Shown: one piece after another, positions 15,976-24,792 of the stretch
How positions within the stretch are numbered: position 1 is the stretch's first letter
Layout of the letters: each line of letters opens with the position of its first letter
From: a virus
DNA: 35,320 nt
Virus record (IMG/VR): IMGVR_UViG_3300048548_000315
Span: 1-35,320 of that record
Reading direction: 5' to 3' (one strand)
Notes under the pieces: model-generated
The model's input: the letters and a program-made list of their open reading frames with translations, nothing else
Database searches by the model: none
Told to the model about the DNA's origin: nothing
Translations under genes and position numbers: made by a program

Positions 15976-18900
15976 TTAACTACTTAACGATACTTCACTT
16001 CCAACGGAGTAAAGCTCTTTTTTGTCAGTACTGTTATGTGATAGCTTAACTTGTAAAAAATAGCCCAACACACCTGATGTATTAAACTTATTATTTTTTG
16101 CAAAGAAATTAAATGCATTTGTTGGCGCACCATCTAAAGTTATAGTTTTACCTGAAATACCAGTAACAGTTCTTCCGGTATCATTTGAATTATTGTATAC
16201 TACATCACCAACTTGCAGCGCATTATTCAATTCAGAAAAAGTTGCATTATTACCCAATATATTTGTGGGTGTGCCTAAGCCCTGCACATTTAATGCTTTT
16301 AAATCTAAGCTTGATTTTGTAGTATTATTAATTCCTTGAATATAATTATAAAATACGCCTTCTTTTTCAACAAAAGATAGTACTGTACCACGGTCTGTAT
16401 TTGTTGTAACACCCGCCGCAGTTGCGTCCCAGCCGCTATCGCCTTGATAGTTTAATGTTCTAAAGTTTTTAATATTACCTGGGTTACCGTTTAAAAACGA
16501 TGTTACTTCCGATGTATAAGCGTACCCATAAAAAGTATTTCTAGTTTCGTTATCATGTGAAAATATTTTACCATCTTTAAATGTGTAGTACATGTTATTA
16601 AGGCTTATACCCGCTTCGGGAATAAACGATTTTCTACTAGGCCAGCCATTCACGCTTTCAGAAAATGAAATGGTACCAGAGGTAGATATAAAATCTGTTA
16701 CAAAACTTACATTGTATTGATCTTTATTTTCATCATAAGACCCAACAATTCTATTATAGCTTGAAGAAAGCTTATCTTTAAAATAATCTTTCATGCCATA
16801 GTTAGATATTTCAGTAATGCCGTCGCCGCTTAATCTTAACACCTTGCCTCTTGTTTTATCTATAAAATAAGCTCTATAAATGTGATCTGCAAAACTTTCA
16901 GGGTGTTGGCAGCCATAATTACCTTGGTAAGGTATAATAGTGCCTATAAATCTATCGCTTGACAATACCTGGGGATTGCCATCTGCTTGGAATAATAAAT
17001 CTTTTCTAATTGGTGCTTTTAATATTTTATCATCACATAAAAGTGTTAAATCAGTATCACGCGTATTTAGTTTTTGAATATTACCGTATACAGGATTAAT
17101 TTCTTCTGTTATATTTTCAGCTATAATAAACTGATTTAATCTATTAACACCGTTTTTTCTATTATATAAGCCTGAAAATATTAAACCGTTTTTAACTCTT
17201 TCTTCTTTATATTCCTCTTCAAATGTAGTAGAAACTTTAGGCCCTTTGTCTATATATATTGCGTTATAATCATCTCTAATTCTATTAGATTCTACGCCGT
17301 TGTTAAATGTAAAAGAATTAAACCATTTTAAATTATTAAAACTGCCATGGCTAGATATAGGCCACGTTTCTTGCGTTTCATAATAAAGTTCTAATAAACT
17401 TTCTTCTGGAAATGTTTCAAATATTGGCGGCTTTTTTTCTTTGGTTAAATCAAATTGTTCTTTATCTTCAATTATTTCCATTTCAATACTATCTCTTAAA
17501 GAATAGCCGTTGTTTTGGTCTCCTTCCTGAAAAGGCAAATCTTTTACAAACTCTTTATCAAAATTAAGATAAAATCTATCTATTTGTGGGTTTGATCCAA
17601 CTTGCTCTTCGATGCGCATATCTGTAATAGTATATATTTCATCTTCTACAGCAGTTAATGTTAATGTAGCATCTTCGTTACCACCAGAAACAACAACTAC
17701 ATCACCTGTTTTATATCCTGCGCCGGCATTATCTCCAATTGTAACAGAGGTTATAACATTGTTTGTAACCGTTGTATTTACTGTCAAACCGCTTCCGTTG
17801 CCTCCGCTAACAGAAACATTTGTGTTTGAAGAATAGCCAGTCCCTCCGTTTTGTATTGTTACAGTATTTACCCCCATAAACGCCTGCTCTTTAGCAAAAT
17901 TAGCGGAAACTGCTTGGTAGTCTTTAAATCTAACTTTAGCACCAACTTTTATACTATCTCTAAAAGCATACTCATTTCCGCCAAACTCAACACTGACTGC
18001 GTGGTGTCCTAGCGTAAGCGCCCATGTAACCGACTCATAAACATCCGCGCCTCCTTGCGTATCTGGAATAGTATTATCGGGAGTACCCGCTTTTCCGCCG
18101 CTTATAATATACCATTTGCCTTGGGCATCATTAGCTATATAATAAGCTGTACGTAATGTAGTAGCATCCGCTATAGCTTGCTCAGATTCAGATTGTAAAT
18201 AACTATTTAATATTGCATTTTGTTGTACTTTAGCAAAAAACAAACCATCAAATTTAGACGCAATATTATTTTCTGAAAAAAATCCTACACTAATATTAGG
18301 TTTTAAAATATAATCATCTAAAGAAACATAGTAAGTAGAGTCCGCTCCTCTATATTCATATAAAAAATCAATATCATCCGTAAAAGGCTCATCTAAAGTA
18401 ATTTCTATATGTTTTCTTTGATCATTAAATCCTGTATAATATAAAAAATTAGCTTCTTTTGTAGAAGAAATTTTATAATATTTTGTTTTAGCATTTCCAA
18501 TGCTAAACTGGACATATATACTATTATTAATTGAAGTTATTTGTTCCGTGGAAAGCCCTTCGCCTGAATAATCTGCTGTTGGAGCTGTATCGCCGTTTTC
18601 CCAAAACGATCCTGGAACTTTTTTACTTCCGGCTAAAACAAATTGTTTTGAACCTTTCGCGGGGGAACCGCCGGCTTGCTGCACTAAAAGAGGGTTATTG
18701 TCTTCTGTAGCTGGCGAAAATGCAACAGAATTTATATTTAATTCTGTAATTTTTTCTTTTGCAATTTCATCAGGCGCTTCGGTTTCAATACTAGCAACTT
18801 TATTTTTTTCAAATTCTGTAACAATAGTATTATTAAAACCTTTTTTCATTACAAGAAAATCACCTGCCTGTATTTTGTTTACTTCAGCGGAAGGAAAAGA

Positions 18901-20562
18901 TAAATAATAAAAACCATTATCAGTTTTAAACGCGCCTGCTAATGCTAAATTATAATATTCATTTGAGTTTTCTTTTATAAAATATCTATAGTGCGTTGCC
19001 CAAGATGGTGCTGTACTAGTTATTTTTGCTTTAAATTGAGATGGATTAAACAATGAAGTTAAATTCCCCCCACCGCCATATGGCACATCAAAAACTCCAG
19101 TTTTGTCTGTTAGTACAGGCGTTTGTCTCTGATATTCATCTAAATATACAACACCAAATTCGTATGTTCTTTTACTTTTTATAGATTGTTTTGCTTCAGA
19201 AGCGCCGCTTCTATCTATAAGGTTTATTTCAAATACAGGTTTAGTAACATCAAAATTTTGAACATAATTACCAAATATTAATCTATTGCCAGAAAGCTCT
19301 AAAGCTTTTGCTTTTTTAGGTATACTATCAAAAGCTCTTAATAATTGATTAGACGGTATAATTTCGCCTTTAATTTCTTTTTCAAAGCTAAATTCTGTTT
19401 CAGTTGTAAGTTCTGCTATCTTATAAATATTGGGGCTATTACTATATTTAAATAGTATTTCAACTTCTATTACATCAACCGGTTTTGTATCAAAAGTATT
19501 TAATGTTATTTTTTGCAATGTATTTTCCATTGCTAAATTAAACCCTTTTAAAGTATTATATTTAAAATTCCCAGGTATAAAAGCGGTTTCTGAAAATGGC
19601 GATATTAATGAATATTGTGTTATGCCATTTATTTCATATTTCCATCTATAAGCAAATCTAACAAAATTAAATTCATAAAGTATAGGCTCTTCAATTAAAG
19701 AATGTTTATAGACTACGCGCTCATCTGTAAAATCCCCTACAATAGATACTATTTCGTACGTATAAGAAGTTGAGCTTACTGCTGTTAATTCAGCAATTGC
19801 AAATGCGTCATAATCTTCATTATGTATTTTAATTTTATTTCCTACTACCCATCCGCTTGGAGATGTAAGATCATAAGAAGATGAATTCCCCTGCCACATT
19901 TGAGTTATTACATCCCCTACTTTTAATGGCTGATCACCTGCTATAAAAGGATTTTTATCTACATAATTTACAGGTATACCGTTATTATATGTTTTTAATC
20001 CATTAGATTTAGTATTTTTCAATACTAAATTAGGAGCATTAATAGGCGATTTTTTAATTAATGATATTCTATCAGCAGAAAGATTTGTACTAGTTGTAAA
20101 ATCCGTCGCGGTTACGCCTCTCCAATATTCTATATCAACTTGTTTTGGTTCATTTAAATCATCTGTAAAATACAAAATACCGTCAAGCACCGCTACGCCT
20201 GTAATAAGATTTGAAGTGCTAAAATTAAGTATTGAGCCTGTGTCGCATAAAATAATATCTACACTATTATCAGATGGATTAAGTTCAGCAATGTAGTCGG
20301 CTGTTGCCGATGTTCCAAACCAATATACTTTATCGTTTTCAGTATCACGTACAGTGCCTATACAAGTTGCGTCTGACGGAAAAGTAAGCCCGCCAACTCT
20401 TTCTGTATTACCTAAAATATTTTGCAGCGCACCTACATCAGAGCCTTCTGAGTAAGATACGCTAACATTCAAAGCATCTCTATATTCACCTTGAGGAACT
20501 AATCTTTCATCAAGGTCTTTATTCATTTTGCCTTTGATGAACAGGTTTTTTAATTCTGGCAT
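15976..20562 (-). CDS. Large tail nozzle / tail tubular protein B-like structural protein
   Basis: The 1528-residue protein begins MPELKNLFIKGKMNKDLDER and continues with LVPQGEYRDALNVSVS and EGSDVGALQNILGN. This N-terminal pattern is one I recall from nozzle/stabilisation-type proteins of Bacteroidota podoviruses, and its logic is like T7 gp12 (a start that fixes the protein to the adaptor, then a propeller). Propeller-like strands follow (KVYWFG, YIAELNP, ILYFTDDLNEPKQVDI, RAYFIDKTRGKVLRLSGDG). An inserted Gly-rich repeat unit lies near residues 900-975 (GGTGYSSNTNVSVSGGNGSG, then GAGYKTGDVVVVSGGN), of the kind found in phage baseplate and fibre proteins. Position after the two connector genes supports a tail role. 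It is much longer than T7 gp12. Confidence 0.65.
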   Translation of the reverse strand: MPELKNLFIKGKMNKDLDERLVPQGEYRDALNVSVSYSEGSDVGALQNILGNTERVGGLTFPSDATCIGTVRDTENDKVYWFGTSATADYIAELNPSDNSVDIILCDTGSILNFSTSNLITGVAVLDGILYFTDDLNEPKQVDIEYWRGVTATDFTTSTNLSADRISLIKKSPINAPNLVLKNTKSNGLKTYNNGIPVNYVDKNPFIAGDQPLKVGDVITQMWQGNSSSYDLTSPSGWVVGNKIKIHNEDYDAFAIAELTAVSSTSYTYEIVSIVGDFTDERVVYKHSLIEEPILYEFNFVRFAYRWKYEINGITQYSLISPFSETAFIPGNFKYNTLKGFNLAMENTLQKITLNTFDTKPVDVIEVEILFKYSNSPNIYKIAELTTETEFSFEKEIKGEIIPSNQLLRAFDSIPKKAKALELSGNRLIFGNYVQNFDVTKPVFEINLIDRSGASEAKQSIKSKRTYEFGVVYLDEYQRQTPVLTDKTGVFDVPYGGGGNLTSLFNPSQFKAKITSTAPSWATHYRYFIKENSNEYYNLALAGAFKTDNGFYYLSFPSAEVNKIQAGDFLVMKKGFNNTIVTEFEKNKVASIETEAPDEIAKEKITELNINSVAFSPATEDNNPLLVQQAGGSPAKGSKQFVLAGSKKVPGSFWENGDTAPTADYSGEGLSTEQITSINNSIYVQFSIGNAKTKYYKISSTKEANFLYYTGFNDQRKHIEITLDEPFTDDIDFLYEYRGADSTYYVSLDDYILKPNISVGFFSENNIASKFDGLFFAKVQQNAILNSYLQSESEQAIADATTLRTAYYIANDAQGKWYIISGGKAGTPDNTIPDTQGGADVYESVTWALTLGHHAVSVEFGGNEYAFRDSIKVGAKVRFKDYQAVSANFAKEQAFMGVNTVTIQNGGTGYSSNTNVSVSGGNGSGLTVNTTVTNNVITSVTIGDNAGAGYKTGDVVVVSGGNEDATLTLTAVEDEIYTITDMRIEEQVGSNPQIDRFYLNFDKEFVKDLPFQEGDQNNGYSLRDSIEMEIIEDKEQFDLTKEKKPPIFETFPEESLLELYYETQETWPISSHGSFNNLKWFNSFTFNNGVESNRIRDDYNAIYIDKGPKVSTTFEEEYKEERVKNGLIFSGLYNRKNGVNRLNQFIIAENITEEINPVYGNIQKLNTRDTDLTLLCDDKILKAPIRKDLLFQADGNPQVLSSDRFIGTIIPYQGNYGCQHPESFADHIYRAYFIDKTRGKVLRLSGDGITEISNYGMKDYFKDKLSSSYNRIVGSYDENKDQYNVSFVTDFISTSGTISFSESVNGWPSRKSFIPEAGISLNNMYYTFKDGKIFSHDNETRNTFYGYAYTSEVTSFLNGNPGNIKNFRTLNYQGDSGWDATAAGVTTNTDRGTVLSFVEKEGVFYNYIQGINNTTKSSLDLKALNVQGLGTPTNILGNNATFSELNNALQVGDVVYNNSNDTGRTVTGISGKTITLDGAPTNAFNFFAKNNKFNTSGVLGYFLQVKLSHNSTDKKELYSVGSEVSLSS

Positions 20563-20565
20563 ATT

Positions 20566-21696
20566 TTAATGTTTAATCCATTTAGATTGGCCACGCAACG
20601 TTTGAGCAAACTCTTCAGGCTTATAATTAGATAAACGAAGTTTTGCTTGCCTTACTGCCGCGAATTTTTCTTTCTTAAATCTATTTACAATATATTCAGG
20701 TGTGTTTGCGCGGGTAGCTAATATTGCGTGGGCAATACTTTTATACATTGCTTCTTCGGCAAACTTATGTACAACTTTTTCTTCCGCGGTTGCAACGCCG
20801 TCGCTAATATATTTTAAAGTAATAATTTTTCCAGATAAATGACCCGAAAAGAATATTTTACCTTTTAACTCATCTATAAAAAATGAACCATTAGCATTCA
20901 TAAGCTCAGGGTCTAAGCCATATCTACCGCCTTTTAAATCTTCAAATCCGTCTTCGTCTTTTCTGTAGTAACTATTACTTAAATCTACAGTGGTATTTAA
21001 TGCTCTAAACCTTTTATTTGTTTCAGACTCATTCGCGGTCAATAACTTACCGTTATTATCAAATAAGTAGTTATAGTTATTATCTTGTAAAAGCGCGCTA
21101 GGATTGCTTGAAACGCGAATTGGCATTATTCTGTGCTCTATCCCGGCCGCGTCTACCCATGCTAACTTCACATAATTAACATAATCATGAGGCAATTTCA
21201 TTTGAAGGTTATCCGGCACTTCTATTTCTTGCGACTTTTCACTTTTTAAAGTATCGTAACTAAGCTCTTGTATTGCTCTTTGCGCAAAGAAAAGCACATT
21301 GCTACGTTTTACTTTTGGTATAATTTTTTCTTCACCAACATACGAAATCATAAAGTTATTTACAACGTCAGCTAAAGTAATATGTTGATAACCGCCTAAT
21401 TGTTCAATTGCATTAACTTGTACAACTACAATTTGCAAACCGTCTTTTGGTGCTCCATCAGATTCTAATACATCTGTATTATTTGTGTTTCCTGAAAATA
21501 TAATTGTAGGCGAAGAATAACTATAATTACCTTGGCTTATTTCTTTGCCATTAACAAATATTTGCAAATCACCAAGCACAGTTGGCAATGGATCAAACAT
21601 CGCTGTTGTTAAAGTAAACGCGAGCGCAGATCCGTCACCGGTAAAATTCGTACTGTTATTATAATAACGTTCTTGTGTAATTGTGAATAGAGACAT
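20566..21696 (-). CDS. Head-tail connector / ring or tail tubular protein
   Basis: The 376-residue protein has an N-terminal beta-rich part (FTGDGSALAFTLTTAMFDPL; LQIFVNGKEISQGNYSYSS) that resembles a small strand domain of virion proteins. It is followed by a helical-plus-beta core (NNFMISYVGEEKIIPKVKRS; LSYDTLKSEKSQEIEVPDNL; MKLPHDYVNYVKLAWVD) and a C-terminal helix with KEKFAAVRQAKLRLSNYKPE and RGQSKWIKH. I recall this core, ending in a WIKH-like tail, as a structural protein in marine Bacteroidota phages. It sits between a second connector gene and the nozzle gene, which fits a ring below the portal (T7 gp11-like). The exact ring identity is unknown. Confidence 0.6.
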   Translation of the reverse strand: MSLFTITQERYYNNSTNFTGDGSALAFTLTTAMFDPLPTVLGDLQIFVNGKEISQGNYSYSSPTIIFSGNTNNTDVLESDGAPKDGLQIVVVQVNAIEQLGGYQHITLADVVNNFMISYVGEEKIIPKVKRSNVLFFAQRAIQELSYDTLKSEKSQEIEVPDNLQMKLPHDYVNYVKLAWVDAAGIEHRIMPIRVSSNPSALLQDNNYNYLFDNNGKLLTANESETNKRFRALNTTVDLSNSYYRKDEDGFEDLKGGRYGLDPELMNANGSFFIDELKGKIFFSGHLSGKIITLKYISDGVATAEEKVVHKFAEEAMYKSIAHAILATRANTPEYIVNRFKKEKFAAVRQAKLRLSNYKPEEFAQTLRGQSKWIKH

Positions 21697-21699
21697 TTA

Positions 21700-22389
21700 T
21701 TAAGCTTTTTCTTGTTGAACGTTTTTAACTTCTTCCGCGGATCCAATTTGATATAATCCGGGATCTTTTAGTACAATACCAGCAAGCGCTAATATTTTAA
21801 CCACTAATTCTGTTTCTTCAGATGCGTGTAATTCAAAATTTGTTGAATTGCCTGAATCATATAACCCTGTAGTGCCGTCATACGCCCAGTTGGCGTTTGC
21901 AGGTGTTTTTATATAATTACAAGTAACATCTGCTGTTTCATTTGCAGTAATACTATCTGCATATACTTTTATTGCGTTTGTTTCGCTATCTCTTAAGTAT
22001 ATGGGGAAATCATTTGAAGGTTGTGATAGTGGTGATTTTTTAATATATAACCAATTTTTTTGTGTTATATGCTCAGCATCAATATCATTATATAATATAC
22101 TGCCTAATCTATATACGTCAGATGGTAGCGTAATACCGCCTGTAACAGTAACACCAACTTTTTCAAATAAACTTATTTTTTCTTCTAAAATATCCAGCAT
22201 GTCTGAATACTCTGTACTATTTCCTGGGATTCTAGCGAATTGGTTTAAATCATAGAAGTATTGCTCAAATATATCTAATTGAGCTTGATTCGCTATATAG
22301 TTAAATTCCTGAGGTGTAATGTAGCCCCGTTGTTCTTTGTTTGTAATTGCTAATACCCTTTGGTATACAGTGTTTACATTTACACTCAT
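21700..22389 (-). CDS. Head-tail adaptor / ring protein
   Basis: This 229-residue protein begins MSVNVNTVYQRVLAITNKEQ, then RGYITPQEFNYIANQAQLDI and FEQYFYDLNQFAR. This N-terminal helix bundle is well kept among crAss-like and other Bacteroidota phages in my memory, where it is a connector/ring component. A beta-rich middle follows (GITLPSDVYRLGSILYNDID; PIYLRDSETNAIKVYAD; VTCNYIKTPANANWAYDGTT) and a C-terminal helix rich in Glu/Val that ends QQEKA. It is preceded by a 56-base gap containing a strong hairpin. The role follows from position between head and tail genes. Confidence 0.65.
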   Translation of the reverse strand: MSVNVNTVYQRVLAITNKEQRGYITPQEFNYIANQAQLDIFEQYFYDLNQFARIPGNSTEYSDMLDILEEKISLFEKVGVTVTGGITLPSDVYRLGSILYNDIDAEHITQKNWLYIKKSPLSQPSNDFPIYLRDSETNAIKVYADSITANETADVTCNYIKTPANANWAYDGTTGLYDSGNSTNFELHASEETELVVKILALAGIVLKDPGLYQIGSAEEVKNVQQEKA

Positions 22390-22401
22390 ATTTTAATATT
22401 T

Positions 22402-22437
22402 TAGGTTAGGCCCACGGATATTGTAGGCCTATACCTA
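22402..22437 (-). repeat. Strong hairpin between structural genes
   Basis: TAGGTTAGGCC (22402-22412) is nearly the reverse complement of GGCCTATACCTA (22426-22437): eleven pairs with one extra base. It occupies most of the 56-base gap between two late genes. On the minus strand it is not followed by a U run but by AATATTAAAATATG, which leads straight into the next start codon. It may be an attenuator, an RNA processing or stability element, or a hairpin controlling the next start. A simple terminator is unlikely. Confidence 0.6.
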
Positions 22438-22445
22438 AATATCAC

Positions 22446-23258
22446 TTATTTTAATCGTTTTTCAACTGTTTGGTATACTTCTATACCTTCATCAGTTTTA
22501 AAATACGATGCTAGCGCCGAATATGGGTTTTCATCAAATGGAACAGTGATTAGTTTTCTGTCGTTGCTAGCCCATATAAATGTGCGCTGGTCATTTGATA
22601 ATTTAATAATCCCTTGCTCTACAGCTTTAATACCAATATTTCTTATATTGATATTTTCATCGTTTGCAAGCTCTATAAGGAGTCTTGGGTTTCTTTTAGC
22701 AAATACCATCAAATCTCTTTTAAGCTCTTTGGAGGTCATTGTTGTTACAGATTTACCTATCTCAGTACGCATAATAGCTTCAGCCTGGTCTATATCCATC
22801 TCCATTGCTATTTGCAATGCCTCAAACTCTCGCTCTATAAAAGTTAATTCATCTTCTGCAACAATTTCAGAATCAAATTCTGCATATATTTTATTTTTTG
22901 CAGGATGATAAAGCGATAATATTTGTTGTAATACTATTTTTTCTTTTGGAACATTTAAAACACCATCTTTAAATACAATATGCTCTAAACGCGCACTGCC
23001 TTTAAATTCATCAACAAATGGGGTTTTTTGATTTGTAGTATATTTAATTTCTCTTTCAAAACCTTTTTCTTCATCATACCACATTATATTCCTTGACTTT
23101 AATCTAAATGTCAAGGGCTCCATGCCGTTTAATAAATAATAGGTTCTATCTTTTCTTTCCCAGCTTGGCTTAACTGGTTCTTTAGTTGTTGTTTTTTTTG
23201 CAACAACTGGTTGAGGTGCAACCTCAATAGTTTCTTCTGCTATAGCTTTTTTTGCCAT
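22446..23258 (-). CDS. Conserved phage structural or assembly protein following the capsid gene
   Basis: The 270-residue product has a low-complexity, Lys/Thr/Pro-rich start (AKKAIAEETIEVAPQPVVAK), then a conserved-looking core with YYLLNGMEPLTFRLKSRN, MWYDEEKGFEREIKYT, FAKRNPRLLIELANDENINI and RNIGIKAVEQGIIKLSNDQR, then VPFDENPYSALASYFKTDEG near the end. I recall this core immediately downstream of the major capsid gene in related phages, but do not know its role. It could be a head-completion, decoration or assembly factor. It is separated from the capsid gene by a terminator-like hairpin, which suggests a lower dose than the capsid protein. Confidence 0.55.
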   Translation of the reverse strand: MAKKAIAEETIEVAPQPVVAKKTTTKEPVKPSWERKDRTYYLLNGMEPLTFRLKSRNIMWYDEEKGFEREIKYTTNQKTPFVDEFKGSARLEHIVFKDGVLNVPKEKIVLQQILSLYHPAKNKIYAEFDSEIVAEDELTFIEREFEALQIAMEMDIDQAEAIMRTEIGKSVTTMTSKELKRDLMVFAKRNPRLLIELANDENINIRNIGIKAVEQGIIKLSNDQRTFIWASNDRKLITVPFDENPYSALASYFKTDEGIEVYQTVEKRLK

Positions 23259-23259
23259 G

Positions 23260-23320
23260 ATATAATAAAATAAAAAAATTAATAAAAATAATACCCAGGG
23301 CTGATATTAAACAACCCTGG
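23260..23320 (-). terminator. Hairpin and U-rich tract behind the major capsid gene
   Basis: On the minus strand CCAGGGTTG pairs with CAGCCCTGG (top-strand positions 23312-23320 and 23295-23303, eight-base loop, one G-T wobble), followed by a U-rich stretch containing runs of five and seven T. It lies directly after the capsid stop and before the next gene, so some transcripts probably end here and leave the capsid mRNA in excess. Downstream genes need partial read-through or another promoter. Confidence 0.8.
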
Positions 23321-23334
23321 ATATTAGTTAATGA

Positions 23335-24780
23335 TTATGCTTTGAATAATACAAAGTTATTAGCTGCTTGTGTAACCAAACATCTTTCAGATAAGTAATG
23401 TACTTCCATCGCATCAAGATCGCTAGTAGCAGCACCACCAACAGATCCAGTAATCCAAGACTTCATACGACGATCATCTGCTTCAGAAGCTTTGTAACGT
23501 ACGTGTAAGAATGGACGACGAATGTTTTTACCTAAAATTTGATCGTACACAGAAGACGTACCAGCAGGAACTAATACTCCTTCAATATCAGCAAATAAAC
23601 CTCTTGTAGACTTATTGTTAAGGTATTTCCAGTCAGTTTTGTAGAAGTCATAAGATCCTCTGCGGAAACCTCTAAACCCTAGGTTTAAAGCCATATCTTC
23701 GCTATTTTCAAATACACCGAATGCAGTACCGCCAGCAGAACCAGCAGAAATTTCAGCTAGACCATCATCCATAACTAGATTAGCATTTCTGTTTAAGAAA
23801 AGCATGTTTTCTTCAATAGCTCCTTGCTTATCAAGTTCTTTTAAGATAAGATCGAAATCTGAAATTACGTCAGCTTTATCATCAAATGCATCAGCCGCAA
23901 CGTGACCTCTTGCTGTAATAGCTGCAAAAAGCCCTTCAGTGCCTGCTGTGTCATCAGTTGCAGCAGTTCCTAAAATAGAATCTACACCACCTGTTGCTTT
24001 AGCAAATTCTGCTTCAACCATTGCGGTTTCAAGATAGTCTTCAAAACGAACGCGAGTATCGCCTTCAGCTTTTAAATACCATAAGTAACCTGATTGACCA
24101 CCTTCACCAGATACTTCTACCCAACCAATTTGAGAAGCATCAGATCCTGAAACTTCAAATTTATCTTTTAAGATAATTGGTTTGTTAGTAAAAGATTGGA
24201 ATTCAGGAGTAACAGAACCAGACATTCCCAATTCACCCTTTTTAAATTCAGAACCATAAACAAAGAAAGTACAAGTATTAGCTGCGTTATCATCAGTAGT
24301 TAAAAAATTTGATACAGCGCCTACAGTTGCTCCTCCAGAATAAGGAATTGCAGTAAGAGTTGTATTATCAGAAGCTACCGCGCTAACATAAGCTTTAATA
24401 ATTGTTGGAGTAGCGTCATTATCAGAAAGCACAATAGTTTGACCAACGCGTACTGCGTGGGTTCCACTATTTGCAATTGTAATCACACCAGCGTTATCAA
24501 TTGCCGCCCCTTCGTAAGCTAAGTGAAGACGCCCTTGCTCAGACCAAATAACTTGATCAGAAGCCATAGGCATTTCTGCACCTACCATACGTAAGAAAGA
24601 TGCGATTGAACGATTACCGTAACGCTCTACTTCTTGTTCGTAAAGCTCAGGTAGATATTGTTGAGACCAGTTTGCACCGCTAGCCCCGTGGAAGTTAAGG
24701 TAGTTTCCAGTTGTTACTGTCTTACTTGCATAAGGAGTAAACTCAGTTGGAACGCCACCAGTAAAATTTACATTTGCCAT
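23335..24780 (-). CDS. Major capsid protein (HK97-fold type)
   Basis: The 481-residue protein begins MANVNFTGGVPTEFTPYASK. It contains QYLPELYEQEVERYGNRSIA followed by SFLRMVGAEMPMASDQVIWS, a block I associate with capsid proteins of crAss-like and similar Bacteroidota phages. A small inserted domain lies near residues 105-190 (VRVGQTIVLSDND and on). C-terminal features include YDQILGKNIRRPFLHVRY and AMEVHYLSERCLVTQAANN, typical of the strand region at the end of HK97-type shells. Its base use is richer in G and C than its neighbours, as expected for a highly expressed gene. It follows the scaffold gene by 12 bases and has a terminator behind it. Confidence 0.88.
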   Translation of the reverse strand: MANVNFTGGVPTEFTPYASKTVTTGNYLNFHGASGANWSQQYLPELYEQEVERYGNRSIASFLRMVGAEMPMASDQVIWSEQGRLHLAYEGAAIDNAGVITIANSGTHAVRVGQTIVLSDNDATPTIIKAYVSAVASDNTTLTAIPYSGGATVGAVSNFLTTDDNAANTCTFFVYGSEFKKGELGMSGSVTPEFQSFTNKPIILKDKFEVSGSDASQIGWVEVSGEGGQSGYLWYLKAEGDTRVRFEDYLETAMVEAEFAKATGGVDSILGTAATDDTAGTEGLFAAITARGHVAADAFDDKADVISDFDLILKELDKQGAIEENMLFLNRNANLVMDDGLAEISAGSAGGTAFGVFENSEDMALNLGFRGFRRGSYDFYKTDWKYLNNKSTRGLFADIEGVLVPAGTSSVYDQILGKNIRRPFLHVRYKASEADDRRMKSWITGSVGGAATSDLDAMEVHYLSERCLVTQAANNFVLFKA

Positions 24781-24792
24781 TTTTTATTTTTT

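Noticed and set aside
15961-15979. AT palindrome TTAATTA-cgtgt-TAATTAA between the nozzle and gp14-like genes
   Set aside because: Only A and T pairs in an AT-rich gap; too weak to call a terminator or operator.
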